A DNA stretch of 64,000 nucleotides from Karalla daura. Its lineage: Eukaryota > Chordata > Actinopteri > Chaetodontiformes > Leiognathidae. The notes beneath the pieces are model-generated. The model was not told the origin of the DNA. It saw nothing but the letters and a program-made list of their open reading frames with translations, and made no database searches. A program made the translations under genes and the position numbers. Of the stretch, positions 1 through 61,798 are shown one piece after another. The stretch is from assembly GCA_029224185.1 (NCBI GenBank), contig CM055196.1:23229673-23293672 (forward strand), in the 5' to 3' direction. Position 1 is the stretch's first letter. Every line of letters begins with the position of its first letter.

Positions 1-167
1 TGCATCACATTTAGTCTGTTACAAAATTCGTAATATAAAAGCATTAAAGATCTGCAGCTAAGCGATAAGAATTAAACCATAACATTTGAATGCACTAGAA
101 ATGGTAAAATATAAAAATCTAAAAGTATAAATAGAAATTTGGTCCATTGAGTTGATTACTATAATAT

Positions 168-259
168 TATTTACATTAGATTATTATTATTTTTTATTAT
201 TATTCCAGGCCCTTACTTTATATTTGACTTTTGCTGCTACGGCTGCAATGGTATTTACA
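168..259 (-). promoter_or_regulatory. Two Pumilio-type elements TGTAAATA in the 3' UTR
   Basis: Minus-strand TGTAAATA occurs exactly at 252-259 and again at 168-175, 84 nt apart. Both match the Pumilio consensus UGUANAUA. Their presence is seen in the sequence; binding is inference. The second lies just past the candidate poly(A) signal. Confidence 0.45.
193..198 (-). promoter_or_regulatory. Candidate polyadenylation signal AATAAA
   Basis: The only AATAAA on the minus strand between the stop codon and the window edge. It lies about 495 nt after the stop, inside a run of TAA/TTA repeats, so it could be chance. Confidence 0.4.
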
Positions 260-691
260 GGAGGGAGTTCATAGCACAGCTCTATAAAAGATGCTAGCAA
301 AATATCTCATTTGATGTAAAAAGATGCTTTTTTTTCCCTTTTATCCCCCATTTGGCTCAGTGCCAATAAATACAAAGGTCTAGGAAAGGTTGTTAGTTTG
401 AGCAGAACGTCTCGGGACAGTTAACATGTCGGACAGTTAGTCTACACAGCTCGTATCAAAGTTAGAAGTACAGGGTGAAAAATACAAAAAGGCACACATT
501 ACAAAACCGCAGAGTCCAGAGCGAGCGGAGGAGGGGAGCCTCCAGCCGCGACCTCCGGAGAGACGACGACGACGTCTTTTTGTTTCTCTCCGTGGTCGGA
601 GCTCGAGTCCGGCGACAGGAAGTGGAGTTCTGGTCGAGGAGAGGAGGGAGGATGCAGAGCTCGATGCTCGCTCTCCGAGGGCGAAAGTCAT

Positions 692-48106
<47,415 letters not shown>

Positions 48107-48114
48107 CTGCAACA

Positions 48115-48165
48115 GAGGAGAGGAAGAGGAGGAAGAGGAGGAGGAGGGGGGGGGGGGGGGGGGGA
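48115..48165. repeat. GAGGAG and poly-G tract at exon 2 acceptor
   Basis: On the transcript a run of about 20 C followed by CCT repeats, serving as the pyrimidine tract of exon 2. Confidence 0.9.
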
Positions 48166-50352
48166 GATGTCAGTGGAGCTACTCATTACAGTTAACTGTT
48201 CCTGAGAATCCTCAGGAAAACAACGTCACATGTTATTTATCGCTCAGGATCTACACGGCGTTTCCAATTCTCATCAAAGACAAACTGACTTCAGATCGTG
48301 ATGTTTAACGGATTTAGTTTCAGATTAATATCCTGTTAAGTAGCTGCGCTGACAGATTCATGGCAGGAGCCGGACTTTAATGGTTTTTTATGGTTTGATT
48401 TCGTTTGTCTGACACCGAGGGCGAACGGAGCGGCTGCCAAAATAAGCCACAAAAACATCTCCTCCTTCCAACGATCCGGCAGGTGAAAACAGCCGGGGGC
48501 TGGATCCGCGCCGAGCTGCAGTCGATCCCTGACTCACTGACAACGTGTTTTGACTTTTCCTTTGGCTTCTTCTCTGGAAAAACTGCACAGGTGCAACACT
48601 CAGAGACTAAAAACAGCTTGAGCAGAAATGGCTTCGCCCTGCTGCTGCTGCGGGGCCGTCCGACCTCCTCACATCGAGCCTTAAAGACGCTCACAAACAC
48701 TTCGGAGGAAGAGGAAACCTGATGTGGGACGGTCGACCGGTTTACAACAAGCTTTCCACAAAGTTTAGAAATGTTCCTCCGAATAAACAGCTCAGCAGGC
48801 GGGTTTCCATCACCTCTAGAGATGTGCAAACTAAATACTGGACTAAAAGACTGGTATATAACATTACATCTTAGCTAAAAACAAAGGTCAATTTGAGGTG
48901 GACTTTCAAATATGTCCATACAGAAGTTTCTAAGAAAAGTGCGATCACGTGACCTGGCGCAGGGGTCACATGACCAGTTGACTTCAAATAAGAATGCATC
49001 ACGACTGAAGTTGCACAAAACCAAATTAGGACATCTAATACAACTGCAAAAATGCAAAATATTCTGGACGTCCATCTTCCTCAAGAAGGTTTATGGGAAG
49101 AGATCTGAGAAAAAAAGACTCCAATGCAGAGAATGAGACATCTTTCAATGGAAGCACAAGTTGCAGTTGTACTGTAGTGATTTTACACAGAAACTACTGA
49201 TCTCTGTGGGGTGTTTTAGGGAGTCTGGGCCTGGTTACACGTCTCAGGTCTGAGTCTCTCCCAGAGTCAGAGCCAGGCGAGGTGTGGACACACGGGTGAG
49301 ACCAGATCTTTTATGATGCACGGAGACGAGTCCGGACGCAGGCCACGGTTTAATGCCAGGTGTGACTTAGTGTGAAGGTGGAGCAGAAACCTCCAGACGT
49401 GTCGTTTACCGGTCTGTCTGACATTTTAAGGCCTAAAATGCAAACGTCTTAATGTGAACAATCCACTGTGAATGGACTGAGAAGAAGCTTGGGAGGCGTG
49501 ACAAGTAACAGTACTGATAAGTTATCTATTTAAATAGTAAACTAGTGGAAACAATGACACTGATAAGTATGATATTTTCTTTGCTGATAACTAGAACCAA
49601 TTATAATAAGTGACTGATGGAGCTGCATGATAATTGTTCGTCTAAACTCATTTTTACTAACTACTGTATCTTTGCCTTTTTTAACCTTTTCTTTAACCTT
49701 ACAGTAGTTTTAGTATTTAGTAGTACATTGTTATTAGTATCTGTTGTGATTCTAATCTAATCTGGGGTGGGGGGAGAAAAGTTATGGTGCATCCCCAGGT
49801 GAAACCAGGCTTCAGTTTCCAGGAAATGAAACACAGTTTTCAACCTCGACGTGTCAAAAACAGGTGAGGCCAGTTAAGTGGATAATGCTTCGGTTGTGTT
49901 CAGTGTTTCCTCCTATTGAAGGTCAGAATGAGCTGTGAAGGGGTTAAAGGTTGAACCTGGAGCTGAGCCCCTCCAGCCTGTAAAGTCTCACATCGTTTAG
50001 ACGGGATAACGGGACTGGAACCACACACCTGGGTCAGAACCTGGAGCGCTCAGAGGGTTCTCCCTGAAATCAGCCAGAGAAGTGACATCCCGACACATCC
50101 CAACATCCCAGCATCCTGAAAACCTGCTGGACGGTCCCGCCTCGCCCTCCCAGCAGTCTGCATAATGACAGTCTGGGCGTTGTGATGGGAGGGGGGGGGG
50201 GCATCATTAACCCCAGCAGCTGTCTGGGCAGCTGTCACGTTAATGAACTGGAGTCAAACTGGGGAGGGAGGGGGGGGCGGTCCGAGACCAGCACCTCATT
50301 ACCATAACAGAGCAGAGGTCACATGACAGGAGGAGGAAGTGGACGCAATGAG

Positions 50353-50395
<43 letters not shown>

Positions 50396-50396
50396 T

Positions 50397-50440
<44 letters not shown>

Positions 50441-50642
50441 ACAAGCAGCCGCGACACAGAGAAGAATGTTTGGAATTCACTGGTAAAAATACCTCCAGGG
50501 TGAAAAACAACAAGACAAAGTTGTTGTTTTTGTTTTTTTACACACCTTGTACAGATTCGATCTAGTTCAAATACTTCTAGAATAATCTATGCAGTAGACA
50601 GACGGATAGACATATAGACAGACAGATAATAGATTATCTGAT

Positions 50643-50980
<338 letters not shown>

Positions 50981-51300
50981 GACAAACAGCAGCTTAAGGC
51001 AGCAGACAGTGAGGAAGCCTCAGAAACACAAAGAGCTTAAATCTTAATAATCCTCGTTTGTTCATCAGAACTTCAACTAGAACTTCCTCCAGCATCTCGA
51101 CACGTTGTGACTCCGTCACCTGAACTCGCCTGTAACGAGCTTCAACTCAACACACCCAGATCATCAGAAATCCTCCCAGAGTTTTGTCTGAAATTGAATT
51201 TCTCGAGCGGCGGGTTTAGGCTTGGGTCAGCAGTAAATTAGGAGATGAGGTGTCCCGCTGAGCGGCGCTCAGCCCCCCTGAGCCCGGGATGATCGAGCCC

Positions 51301-51313
51301 TAATCCGGGATTA
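51301..51313. promoter_or_regulatory. OTX/PITX-type palindrome TAATCCGGGATTA
   Basis: Two perfect TAATCC sites in inverted orientation separated by one base. Binding is inferred from the consensus only. Confidence 0.35.
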
Positions 51314-54300
51314 CGTGTTTTTTGAGGGAAGGGGAAGACGTCGGCCTGGGAGCCGCCTCGTCCTCCTCCAGAGGACCGGGATGTAATGTTCTCATGAGGA
51401 GCAGGAAATCTGACCCCAGGATCTGCTTCCAGATTAGACGTCGGACGTGTGAGTGAAGAGATCACAGTCGCTCTGAAAGTTTGGATCAGACTGAGCTTTA
51501 AAACTTCCTGCAGGGAGGATTTTACTACGAAACAGACTTTGCACATGGTTTCTAGAAGCTAAAGCAGCAAACCACTAATCGATTAACTAAATAATGCAAC
51601 TCACTATGTAATAAGATAATAGACATTGATATCAATCACATAAGTCACTTTGAGCATTTTTATAATTTGTTTTGCTCTCAGATGCTTACATTTGAATACT
51701 TTCTGGTTACTTTAGTTGTTGGAACGGACAAAGCCAGGTGTTTGAGGACTTAATCTTGGTCTTTATGAGACACCAAACAACATTTTCCAGTCATTTTTTG
51801 ACTTTTAAACTAAACACGACTTAAAAAGAAGACGAGCTGAGCCCGGTCTGACAGTCTGAAGATGGAGAGCATCACATTTCCCAGAACGCTGCAGACTGTT
51901 CTGAGTGTTGGGATACAGATTCAGCAATTCCATTTCCATTCTCGATTGAGGGAATAAAACAATACAGATATATATTTCATAACATCTCAACCTCTGAATA
52001 TTCAGCATGCACACATCCTGCTTCCTCAGGGAACATTTCTCAATATTTAAAGAGCTCAAAACGAAACTTAAACTGATGTAAAACACACAAAGAATTATGT
52101 GTCGATTAATCGTATGATAGCAGAGTTGACACAGGGAAATGTCACTAGCATTAGGTGGAGTGAACACAGGCCTGGTTATGTTAAAGTTATACGTCTACTA
52201 TCTAAACAGACCACGCCCTGACTAATCACAGCTGGACAAATGTAAACTGGACGCGACTTCATGTTGTCTCTTAAAATACAGAGACAAGTGCTGGGCGTGC
52301 TCCTGCATGGACGAGTGTGTGTGAGACGACGTTTTCTACAAAGTGGAATCGATGAGCAGACATCCATACGATGTCTTTATATGGGAAATCCAATCTAGAG
52401 CTGCAACAACTGTTCTGATAGTCGGGTAATCAATGTAAGCATAAAAAAGAAAATCTTCAAAAAGCTTCGAAATATGTGAGTATTTACTGGTTTCTTTAGT
52501 CTTTGATGACAGAAAATTGAAAAATAAAAGTCCATTAAAAGTCGTTTAAAGACGTTCTGTTGGCTTTTGTGGAACACATCGATGAATTGAGAAAGTAATC
52601 AACAGATAAATCCATTACAAAAATGATCATTTTTTGCAGCCCTAATCCAATCCAATGGGCCTCTCTCTCACTCTCTGCCTGAAAGTACACAAAAAAGCTC
52701 TTATTCTAAGTCCGAAATATATGCATAATGTCTCTTTGTTGCATTTAGTGTGCCATTTAAAACAACTTATTTTTGGGAAAACATATTAATTCCTCCACAC
52801 AGACCCAAGAAGCAGTATTTCATGATTGTGCCAATGATAAAACAGGTTGCAAAATAAAATGACAGAGATCAGAATCAGTCCGAAAGACGAGGTATCCGTC
52901 TGACATCATGGAGGGGAACTTTCTCCCATTCCTCCGAGATGAATAAAGCTCTTCTTGTTCCTCTCGGCCTAGCTGAGCATCACAGGCCTCCCGCTCATCC
53001 GCTCCATGTTCCTCACAGAGCCGTGAGTCTAATCCCGGCCTCTGAGGGAGGCGGGAACGTAAAGCGGGACGGAGATCCCGCTGAGGAGAACGTCTCCGGT
53101 CTGAGAGCGGACAGACCAGAACCGAGCCTCCCGATGAGGCCGGGACTCGCCCCGTACATGCCGCTCTCTCTCCGTGAATCATTCCCGGGAATGAATGTGT
53201 CCTTCCTGCCGTGGCCGCGGCGTTCCCACTCCTTCAAGAAGCAGCGATAAAGAAACGAGTGAGCGGAAAAAATGAAGAAGAACCGGAGAAGAACTTCGCT
53301 CTGGTGGCGTCATTCAGCTCCCACTCAAGCAGCGACCTCCAGCGTGGAGGCGGGGTCACGACCTCTTGCTGGGAAGGTCAGAGGGGAGAAGTTCAACCAA
53401 CCAGAGGCAGCTCCCAGTTCTCCACAGCCAGGAGATGTCCACCCAAAGAGTGGAAAGAATAAAAGCTGAAGGGAAAAACTGTGAAGTAAGACCTGCTGGG
53501 ATAAAGTCTCCAGACACAGCTCAGTAGAGCCTGAAATGTGCAAAACTACATGTTGGAAAAACATGTTGGGAAGACAAAAAGTCTGTTTTAAACACTATTT
53601 TGGCATCAACATATATGACATAGGGTGAGTTGGTGTGGGATGGGACCAGACTGAGCTTCTTCTAAAACATCTTAAATAACACAATGTTTTAGACGTCCAT
53701 CTTCCTCAAAGAGGAGCCTCACAGCACAACATTTTCAGAAAAGTATGGGAGGCCGCAGGAGGAGATCTCAGTTGCAGTTTCGCTTTATTGAAACTTCAGA
53801 AACTTCTCTTTTATAAAAGCACCTACGCAGACAGGCTGTTTGATCAGCAGAGCAGGTCGAGCTGCGTCTACAACATGAAACCAAAGAACTGGAGTAACGG
53901 AGTCTGTGTTCACAGCGACCCATCAATCAGACGACTACACCCATCACGCTGCTCTGTGTCTGCCAAAGCTACAAGCTCGGACAGGTACAGGAGAGGAGTC
54001 AACTATCAACCCCTCCTCCTCCTCCTCCTCCTCCTCGTCTTCCTCCTCCTGTGACCTCGCAGCAGTCTGGGCACTCAGCACAGACGTGAAGCTGCGACTC
54101 TCTGTTCAGGTGGAAATGAAACCGAGAGCTCGGACGTGAAACGACCGTCTGCTCTCTGAGGATGGAAGCGTGTGTGTGTGTGCGTGTGTGTGCGCGTGTG
54201 TGTGTGTGTGTGTGTGTGTATCAGGTTTGGAGCCCGTGTCGGGGCTCAGTAGCAGCAGGATTATCAGATGTCTGTCTGAAACCCAAACGTTGGCAGAGGA

Positions 54301-54942
54301 CGCGTCTTATCTCCAACTGATGACTTACACTTAATTAAACTGTGGCGGGCTGATGTGACGATCTACGGAGAGGAAGTGAAACCAGGAGAGGGTTAAAGCG
54401 ATGGAGGCTGGGGCTACGTGCTCATGTCCTACTGGAAACCAGTGAATGAGTAGAATGGAGTCCATGGAGAAGCCTTGCTCAGCGTCTGCGCGCTCAGAAA
54501 AAGACCACAACTGTGTCAGTGTGTTTATTCAGCGGAGAGTGGCCGGCTCGGCGCTCCGCCGGTGGGAGCCCCGCCGCCTCCAGCCGGACCTGAATAAGAG
54601 GATTATCCTGGGAGAGGCCTGGGAGAGCCAGGCCGTCCACAGGCTGCGGGCTGAGAACTGCTGCCCGGGCCAGAATGTGTGGCAACCCCCACCACCCAAC
54701 CACCCACCCTTCTCCTCCTCCTCCTCCTCCTCCTCCTCCAACCATATCCAAACCCTGCCCCTCTCAAGATGCCAGGAGCTGAGGGGCGAGGAGGGGCTGA
54801 GCAGGTTAATCCGGGGGACAGACTGGGATTGAACGTCTTTAAGAAACATCGAGAAGGTGGCGAATCGTACTCCTCGACCTCGGTTTGATTGAGCAAAGAC
54901 GATGACAGGTGTTTCGTACGCATCTGTCTGTCCTGCTGTCCA

Positions 54943-55160
54943 CGGTTCCTAGAACTCTTGGGGAAAGTTCTTTTCCTTTCACGAGTTTACACAACAAAGT
55001 AGTTGGAAGTACGACACTTCTTGGAACCTTTTCTTTTGGTACAAAGCAAAGAGTTTGATGGAGGTAAAAGTGCTTCCCTGCAACTTTCCTTGGTTCCTAG
55101 AACTTTTAGGGAAAGTTCCTTTCATTTTCCGTGTTTATCCCTCAAAGTAGTCGGAAGAAG
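54943..55160. repeat. Direct repeat with GGTTCCTAGAACT motif
   Basis: GGTTCCTAGAACT(C/T)TT, GGGAAAGTTC, AACAAAGTAGT/CTCAAAGTAGT and GGAAG recur with spacing 149 bp (54,943 and 55,092). It resembles a dispersed fish repeat, family unknown. Confidence 0.6.
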
Positions 55161-57616
55161 AACCTTTTCAGGGCCTCCATTTTAGCTTAAACTATCTCAG
55201 CACAGTAGGAACAGTGAGTGATGTGAAAGCATAATGTCAGGTTGAGCATGCGAGTCAAAAATCTGTCATTTTTAAGAAGCTGTGAGTCCCAGATTAAACT
55301 CTCCACAATGAGAAGACAAACTAGACAAATTTAAGCATGATAATAGGAAAAAAAAACAACGAATACCATGACAATATAAAACATCATCTTCAGTAACGAC
55401 CACTGACGTTACTGTAAACTTTCCCATCTGAAACCATCTAACATCTCTATGTTTTTTTTAGCTCTAATAACCAGGATCAAATAAACACAAACTCTGAACT
55501 GGTCAAGGCACTTGATGAAGAGTGATGTGGACGTGGAGTTTTGATGTGTGGGACTTTTATTTTTATTACCTTCATCTTCTCCACACTGGCCCACACTGCC
55601 CAGCTCAAACACTTCCTCCTTCTAAACTCCCATGTGACTGAACCAACCAATCAGAAGCCAGAGGCGAATGTCAGGAGAACTCCAGACGATTCAGATGCAA
55701 CAAATGAATCACACAACACATTCAAAGTGAATATATGAGTGAACTCCACTTCTAAACTTGAAGTGAGGACAGTGATAAGGGACAAAACTGCTTCAGGAAA
55801 ATAAATGGGGAGAGAGAGGGAGAGAGAGAGAGAGAGAGAGAGAGCGAGCTCTGCCTGGCAGCCTGAGCTCAGGGCAGGAGAACACCTCCACAGAAGAGGA
55901 GGAGAGGAGGAGAACAGCTGGAGACGTTCACACTCCATAGGTCAGATGTGCCAGGAGAACCGCTCAGCAGAAACGCTCGACTGTCACAACACGTCAGCTA
56001 AAAGCAACCGTGCTGCTCCACGCGTTCAGATGTCCTAGCGCGTCCTCGCATTCAAGTTAAAAACAAGTGAAGAAACTCAAGTTTCTCTGCTCCAACTTCT
56101 CAAACTTGCGATCCATGTAGAGGCAGAAAAGGATTGTTTTTAACATCTGTACGTCAGACCCTGCTCATGTGGTTCCCACACACAGATATGATAATATAAA
56201 CAAACACTCTGCGCTGGTTCCAACTGTCCTCACTTTGACTCCAAACCCGTTTTGGACCCTCTGAGTCCGAGCCCAGCTCCATCTCCGAGCTCCATCCTCG
56301 TCCTAACGTCTGATTTACACACAAGATGAAGCGCCATAAAAACCCTGAGCTGGAGGGAAATCAAAGCGCTGCCAACACAAACCAAATGTCAAAATAAAAT
56401 AAAAGCCTCCAAAGTGCTGCTGGGAGCAGGAGGAGCAGGAGGAGCTGAGAGGAGCAAACTCATCAGCTGGACGGAGCCCCGAGGGCCGGACTCCTGCTCA
56501 TCGATCCTCCGCTCTCATCTCTCCCTCTTTTAACTATAAATGGCAAAGAACAAAAAGCTGTGGATTATCTACAGGCGGAGTCCATCAGCCCTAAAAGGAG
56601 GACGAGACATGAAAGAGGCCGAGCTGTGGGAGGACGACTCCACATGAGCACAACAGGAGCGAAGGCAACCCAGGCCGGAGGAGCGGCCCCGTCCCACCCT
56701 CGCTTTCATTCTCGCTTTTTGCTGAAACGGCTCAAGTGAAAAGTCCCGAATGGCAAACTCAGAACGACAAGTTAAGCTTGTTAACGGGGACGTAATAAGC
56801 CGTGACATTTGCGGTCAATCCACTTTGCCGAGACGTGTTTAAAGTCTTTAAGGGCGATAAACGCACTCAGCGCTTAAGGCCACAACCTGACACAACAACA
56901 ACAACAACAACAACAAGAAGCTCCAGGCACGCAACGGTCTGAGTGTCACAGGCTTCATTAACAACCCACTGAGGTGAAAAATATCCAAATCTCTCCAAAC
57001 TGAGACAATGAGCCAACGTCCAGCCCATTAACACGTCACTGGCGTGTCATTAGAGGCGTTTCCACTAACTCCAGAAGGATGCAAAACCTAAATATCGCAA
57101 TACAAAACTACATTTTCCAAACCTCCATACCTGTCAATATGGAAGTTTATCATAAAAATGTAATCGATTTCTGACTTTATGCACTTGTCACCAGATGTGG
57201 CATCGGTATGTAGCAATACTGAACCTTTTATAAATGTAAGTAAAACATCGATTAAAACAACTTCTTAAACACACTCATCTTCCTTATGGGATGAGATGTG
57301 ATATGGTATGATATTGATGAGCTCTATCTTGAAGGTTCCACCTTCTACACGTTCATTTGCTCTCAGTATTTTAGCATCCAGCTTCAACTTCAACTTTCAA
57401 CTTGCACCAGGTACAGTATTTGGTCTCTTAAATATATAATTATTTAATAGATTTACAGAAAATCTGGTAGAACTGGTCATAGACAGTCGACCTTGGAGGA
57501 GGAGCCTGAGTCTAAGGTGTGCTGAGTGACAGTGTACAGCACAGTGTCGACTCCCATAACATCATAAAACACGTCAAGATCACGGCCTGGCTTGTTACTG
57601 TCAGTCAACACACACA

Positions 57617-57676
<60 letters not shown>

Positions 57677-57781
57677 ATCATAGCTTTTAACTGCAGTGTA
57701 ACGTCTCTGGCCTCCATCTCCCAACACCACAGCAAACTGTGATAAGACTGTACAGCTCTCTGACAGATTTGTGTGAATGTG

Positions 57782-57830
<49 letters not shown>

Positions 57831-58935
57831 CCTGTATCTGGGCCCACAAACAAATGATGTGTCCCTGGGGGGGGCAGAAGATGAATAATGGATCGGACCG
57901 TCTACAGTTTCCATCAGCAGCGTCTCCGGGCTGCGGCCCAGCGCTCTGTCAGCGCTCCGTCTGCTTCCTGTCGCCTCGACCAATCAGGAGCCGGCGTCGT
58001 ATCGCTCGCTTCAGAAGAGAGAGGAGCAGCGGGTTTACTCGCTCCAGTTGATTTACAACTTGTTCATACTTAACTTGACCTCATGAACATGGAGAAGACC
58101 TGTGGAACGTTTATCGATATCAGAGGCGCAGACAGAGGTTTGGATGTGAACTATTGTCAGAAACCATAGAAAGTGTTCCATCTGACAACCTGATGTCACT
58201 TGATGCTTTTCTCTCACTCTCTCTCTGTATTTTTAGTTGTTAGTGTGACCTGACTGAAGGTCTCTGGTTCAAATCCCTGGACCCTCATCTTCAAGCAAGG
58301 TCATAATGTTGGCAGCCTTCAGCTCCTAAGATAGGATGGGAGGTATTTCATCGTGCATATAACAATCAAAGCTAACTTAACAGGGAGTAACTTCTTCAGA
58401 TGAGACTGAGACTTTCTTCCAGTATCGACAGAGGAAACTTGGTGTCAGATCTCCCTGTTTTCCTCTCCGTCTACAGACAGAGAGTGCAGCGGGTCGTCCC
58501 TCCTCTCTCGGGCCTTCTCCAGCAGGTCCCGGGCTCTGACCGACACCTTTTTCTCCGGCCTGTGATGGTGTCCTGGGTCCCTGCCCGCCGCTCGCCGCCT
58601 TGCCAGCCTCTGCTTGCAGCTGCTCCCCCCTCAGACCCTCGGCCGGCCTCTTTCTCTCTGAGCCGATGCCCGGCCTGCACAGCCCGCCGGGGCAGCGCGC
58701 CGCTCGCACAAAGGGCTGCGCTCTCGGCGACTTGTTTACAGGAAGAGGAAGATTTAAAGAGAAGCTGGGGAAAGGTAGAGCTCCAGCACCCAGAGCTCAG
58801 AGAGGGACGCTTTATTTACCCCAAACCTTTCAATGCTGAGCGGCCTCGGCTGTACGTCCCCCGTAGAACATAAATAAGGATTTATTGTATAAAGAGACGA
58901 CATTTCAAAGCAGTGGAGCTTCACAGAGAATCAGA

Positions 58936-58984
<49 letters not shown>

Positions 58985-59275
58985 ACTGTAGGTGGTCTCG
59001 GGCTCGTATGAATCACACACCTCGGCCTCGCAGCGCTCCAGAAGTTTGGGCCGAGCCGAGGCGTGTGCGTAAACAAGGCGCCGTCCAGGTGGTCGAGTGT
59101 TTGCGGCGCCCACGCAGGCAGGCGTGTGTGTGATCGGCGGGCGACGGCGACTTCCTGTGTGACAGCAGCGCTGACATCTCCCCGTCGACGGTGACGCAAA
59201 CGGCCCCGAGAGAACACACACAGGCTCATTCATCTGAGCCCGCTGTCTGCAGAACATGATACCGCAGCTCAGAGT

Positions 59276-59319
<44 letters not shown>

Positions 59320-59713
59320 GGACAGTCTGAGGACAGTAATCAGCAGCATCACATCGTCTCTCCCTCTCTGACATGTTGTGACTGGCAGCAGATTAGCATG
59401 TGGACAAACACAGTTTCCCTCCACAAAGTTCACGTCCAGACTCTTCCCTTCTCCTTCTCTTCCTTCGTCTGTTTGTGTTTGTGACAACAAGTCATAAACA
59501 TTTAGCTAAAGAGACTTGAGCAGAGTCTCTGTGAACTTCCTAAAACTGCTAAATGCAGATTTCATGTTTATGCACTTTACTGAGAAAACACTGAATGAGC
59601 TAAATGGAGCCAGATTTGATACTCTAGTCTGTTTTAACATTTTAGACATTTTTACCCTCATGAAGTCCATGCTATCTCTATCTCTGGCTCACATGACAGA
59701 TAATACAGCCTGG

Positions 59714-59768
<55 letters not shown>

Positions 59769-60535
59769 TACTCTCACACACAACTGAGTCTCCTATCATC
59801 TTAAACATGCATGTTTAGGCAAACAACCTCAAAAACTTAAACTTTCCCCCAAACTTCCAAAGTTTTCAAACTCTCCTTTCAGAAGTTCAAACTTTTCTAC
59901 GTTTCTTCTTCAGACAGATCTGGAATTAAAAGCGTGATAAACAACCTAACCAACATCTCCAGCGTAACATTATAAAGTCCCTGTTACTTTTATCCACATG
60001 AAACATCCTTCACATTTCACTGTCAATGCATCTTTTCAAAAGGTGAAACCAAAAAACTTTTTTCACTCCTAAACTTCCTCCTTGAAGCTTTTCATCGAGA
60101 CAAAACTCTTCATTCTCCACGAGTCACATTCAGCAGCGACATTACATCACTTCCTACGAACGTATTTGAGAACAAAGAGTGTAACACAGCAGCACTGATC
60201 CGATCTGACCAAACGCTCTCTGATCTCGACCGTTTCCTACGTCCTGAACCTCCAGAGGACGCGAAGCGCCGTCTGTGGATGTTTCACGGGTGCGGCGGTC
60301 GCATCTTCAGGTGCGGGCCGAGCGTTTCCCGGCTCACCCTGATCCCCGGCTGTATGGAGCGTCTGTTCTCGGCCGACGTGTTTCTAATCTAATCGTACAC
60401 GCGGTGACGAAACAGTTTGTCAGAGGCCCCGAGAAAAAGCTCCTCCAACAGAAAAACGACTTAATTAAACACTGGAGCTGAATGCAGCGAGCAGAGTGCC
60501 AACGCTGTATCCCACAGGAGAGACAAAGAGAGAGG

Positions 60536-60602
<67 letters not shown>

Positions 60603-61599
60603 GGCCTCCTTCTCACATCCTAAACTTTTCAAAAAAAATGTTTTCCTCCTGATCTCAGCCCGCCGAGCTTCATGTTTGTGAACAAGAGTTTCCTGAAAAG
60701 TTTTTTGTTTTGTTTTTTTTTTTTACTCGATGAATCTGAACTGATGATGCATTCAGGGCATGTAGGATTTCTTAGCTGCCATTTAGGAGAAACACAAACA
60801 CAGCATGAATGCACAGACACTGGCAGCCTGGGGCAGCTCATTTAGCCGGGGATGTAAACGACTTATGAGCGATGATAAAGGACGACAGATCCATTAAAGA
60901 GTCTGAAAAAAGACGAGTTCTCAATAAGTTCAACACAAGAACGATACCTTGTCGAAACATCCGATATTTAGTATAGTCACTACATGCATATGCACAAGTT
61001 CACATCCTTTGTACAGTTTTGTCTGGTAACTCAAGCATACAGTTTTCTCTATGTATTGTTTGACTGTATAGAGTCTTTACTTTTCGTTGTTCGTCTATCT
61101 TAATTAATCAAACTTACTGACTCGTGCAAAACCACATAGGAATTCCTATGTTGCCACACTGTTTTTTTGCAAGAAAGCTAAATAAACTGTCTTGATTCCT
61201 GATTCTAGATAGATCACAAGTTTTACATTTAAATGAAGTTTCCAAATGTCATTTTTCTCTCTCCTCTTCTCATTCATTCTTATGGGAAACAAAGGGGAAC
61301 TTTACAAAACTCCATCTTTTCTCTAAACAACAAAAAAACAACACAATTTCACATTTCTAAACGAGAACAAGCAGATTTCTCTGCCTTTAAAATGACTAAA
61401 ATGATGATCTGCCGGTTGAACACAAAGGCCGGGTCCATCATAAAGAAAGCGTCGACCTGGGTCGACCCGCTCCACCTGTCCGCCCCTGCACCTGTCCTCT
61501 CCTCTCCGTCCCTCAGCAGGAAGTCCCGCCCCCTCCTGCCGCTCGCAGCGGGAGCTGCAGCCAGACTCTAATTGCTTTCTGACCGGCAGGAATCCTCCG

Positions 61600-61640
<41 letters not shown>

Positions 61641-61758
61641 TCTCTGTCTCTCTCTCTCTCTCTCTCCATCAGCTCATTAACGGCCGACGGTTTGTGACGG
61701 CGCCTCGGGGACGCAGAACTATTTTGAGGAATGACCTAAATGAAATGAGTGAGGACGG

Positions 61759-61798
61759 GGGGGCTGGGGGGGTGAGAGGGGTGGGGGGAGGGGGGGAC
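61759..61798 (+). repeat. G-rich run with G-quadruplex potential
   Basis: Six runs of four or more G within 40 bp, separated by short spacers. Confidence 0.6.

Larger units (their letters stand above)
1..691 (-). other. ptprz1: ptprz1 3' UTR and downstream flank
   Basis: AT-rich sequence following the stop codon on the minus strand, with no other open frame of interest. It contains one AATAAA (minus strand, 193-198) and two Pumilio-type octamers. The end of the transcript cannot be fixed from sequence alone and may lie beyond the window. Confidence 0.6.

Noticed and set aside
365..370. AATAAA on the plus strand
   Set aside because: Wrong strand for ptprz1 and no plus-strand gene ends here.
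52820..53462. Overlapping 74-120 aa frames on both strands
   Set aside because: No recognisable domain, no splice structure, and all frames are equally open because of GC content.
58377..58709. Minus-strand 110-aa frame starting M-R-A-A-R-C as the signal-peptide exon
   Set aside because: No hydrophobic core and no suitable phase-1 donor; composition looks like GC-rich non-coding DNA.
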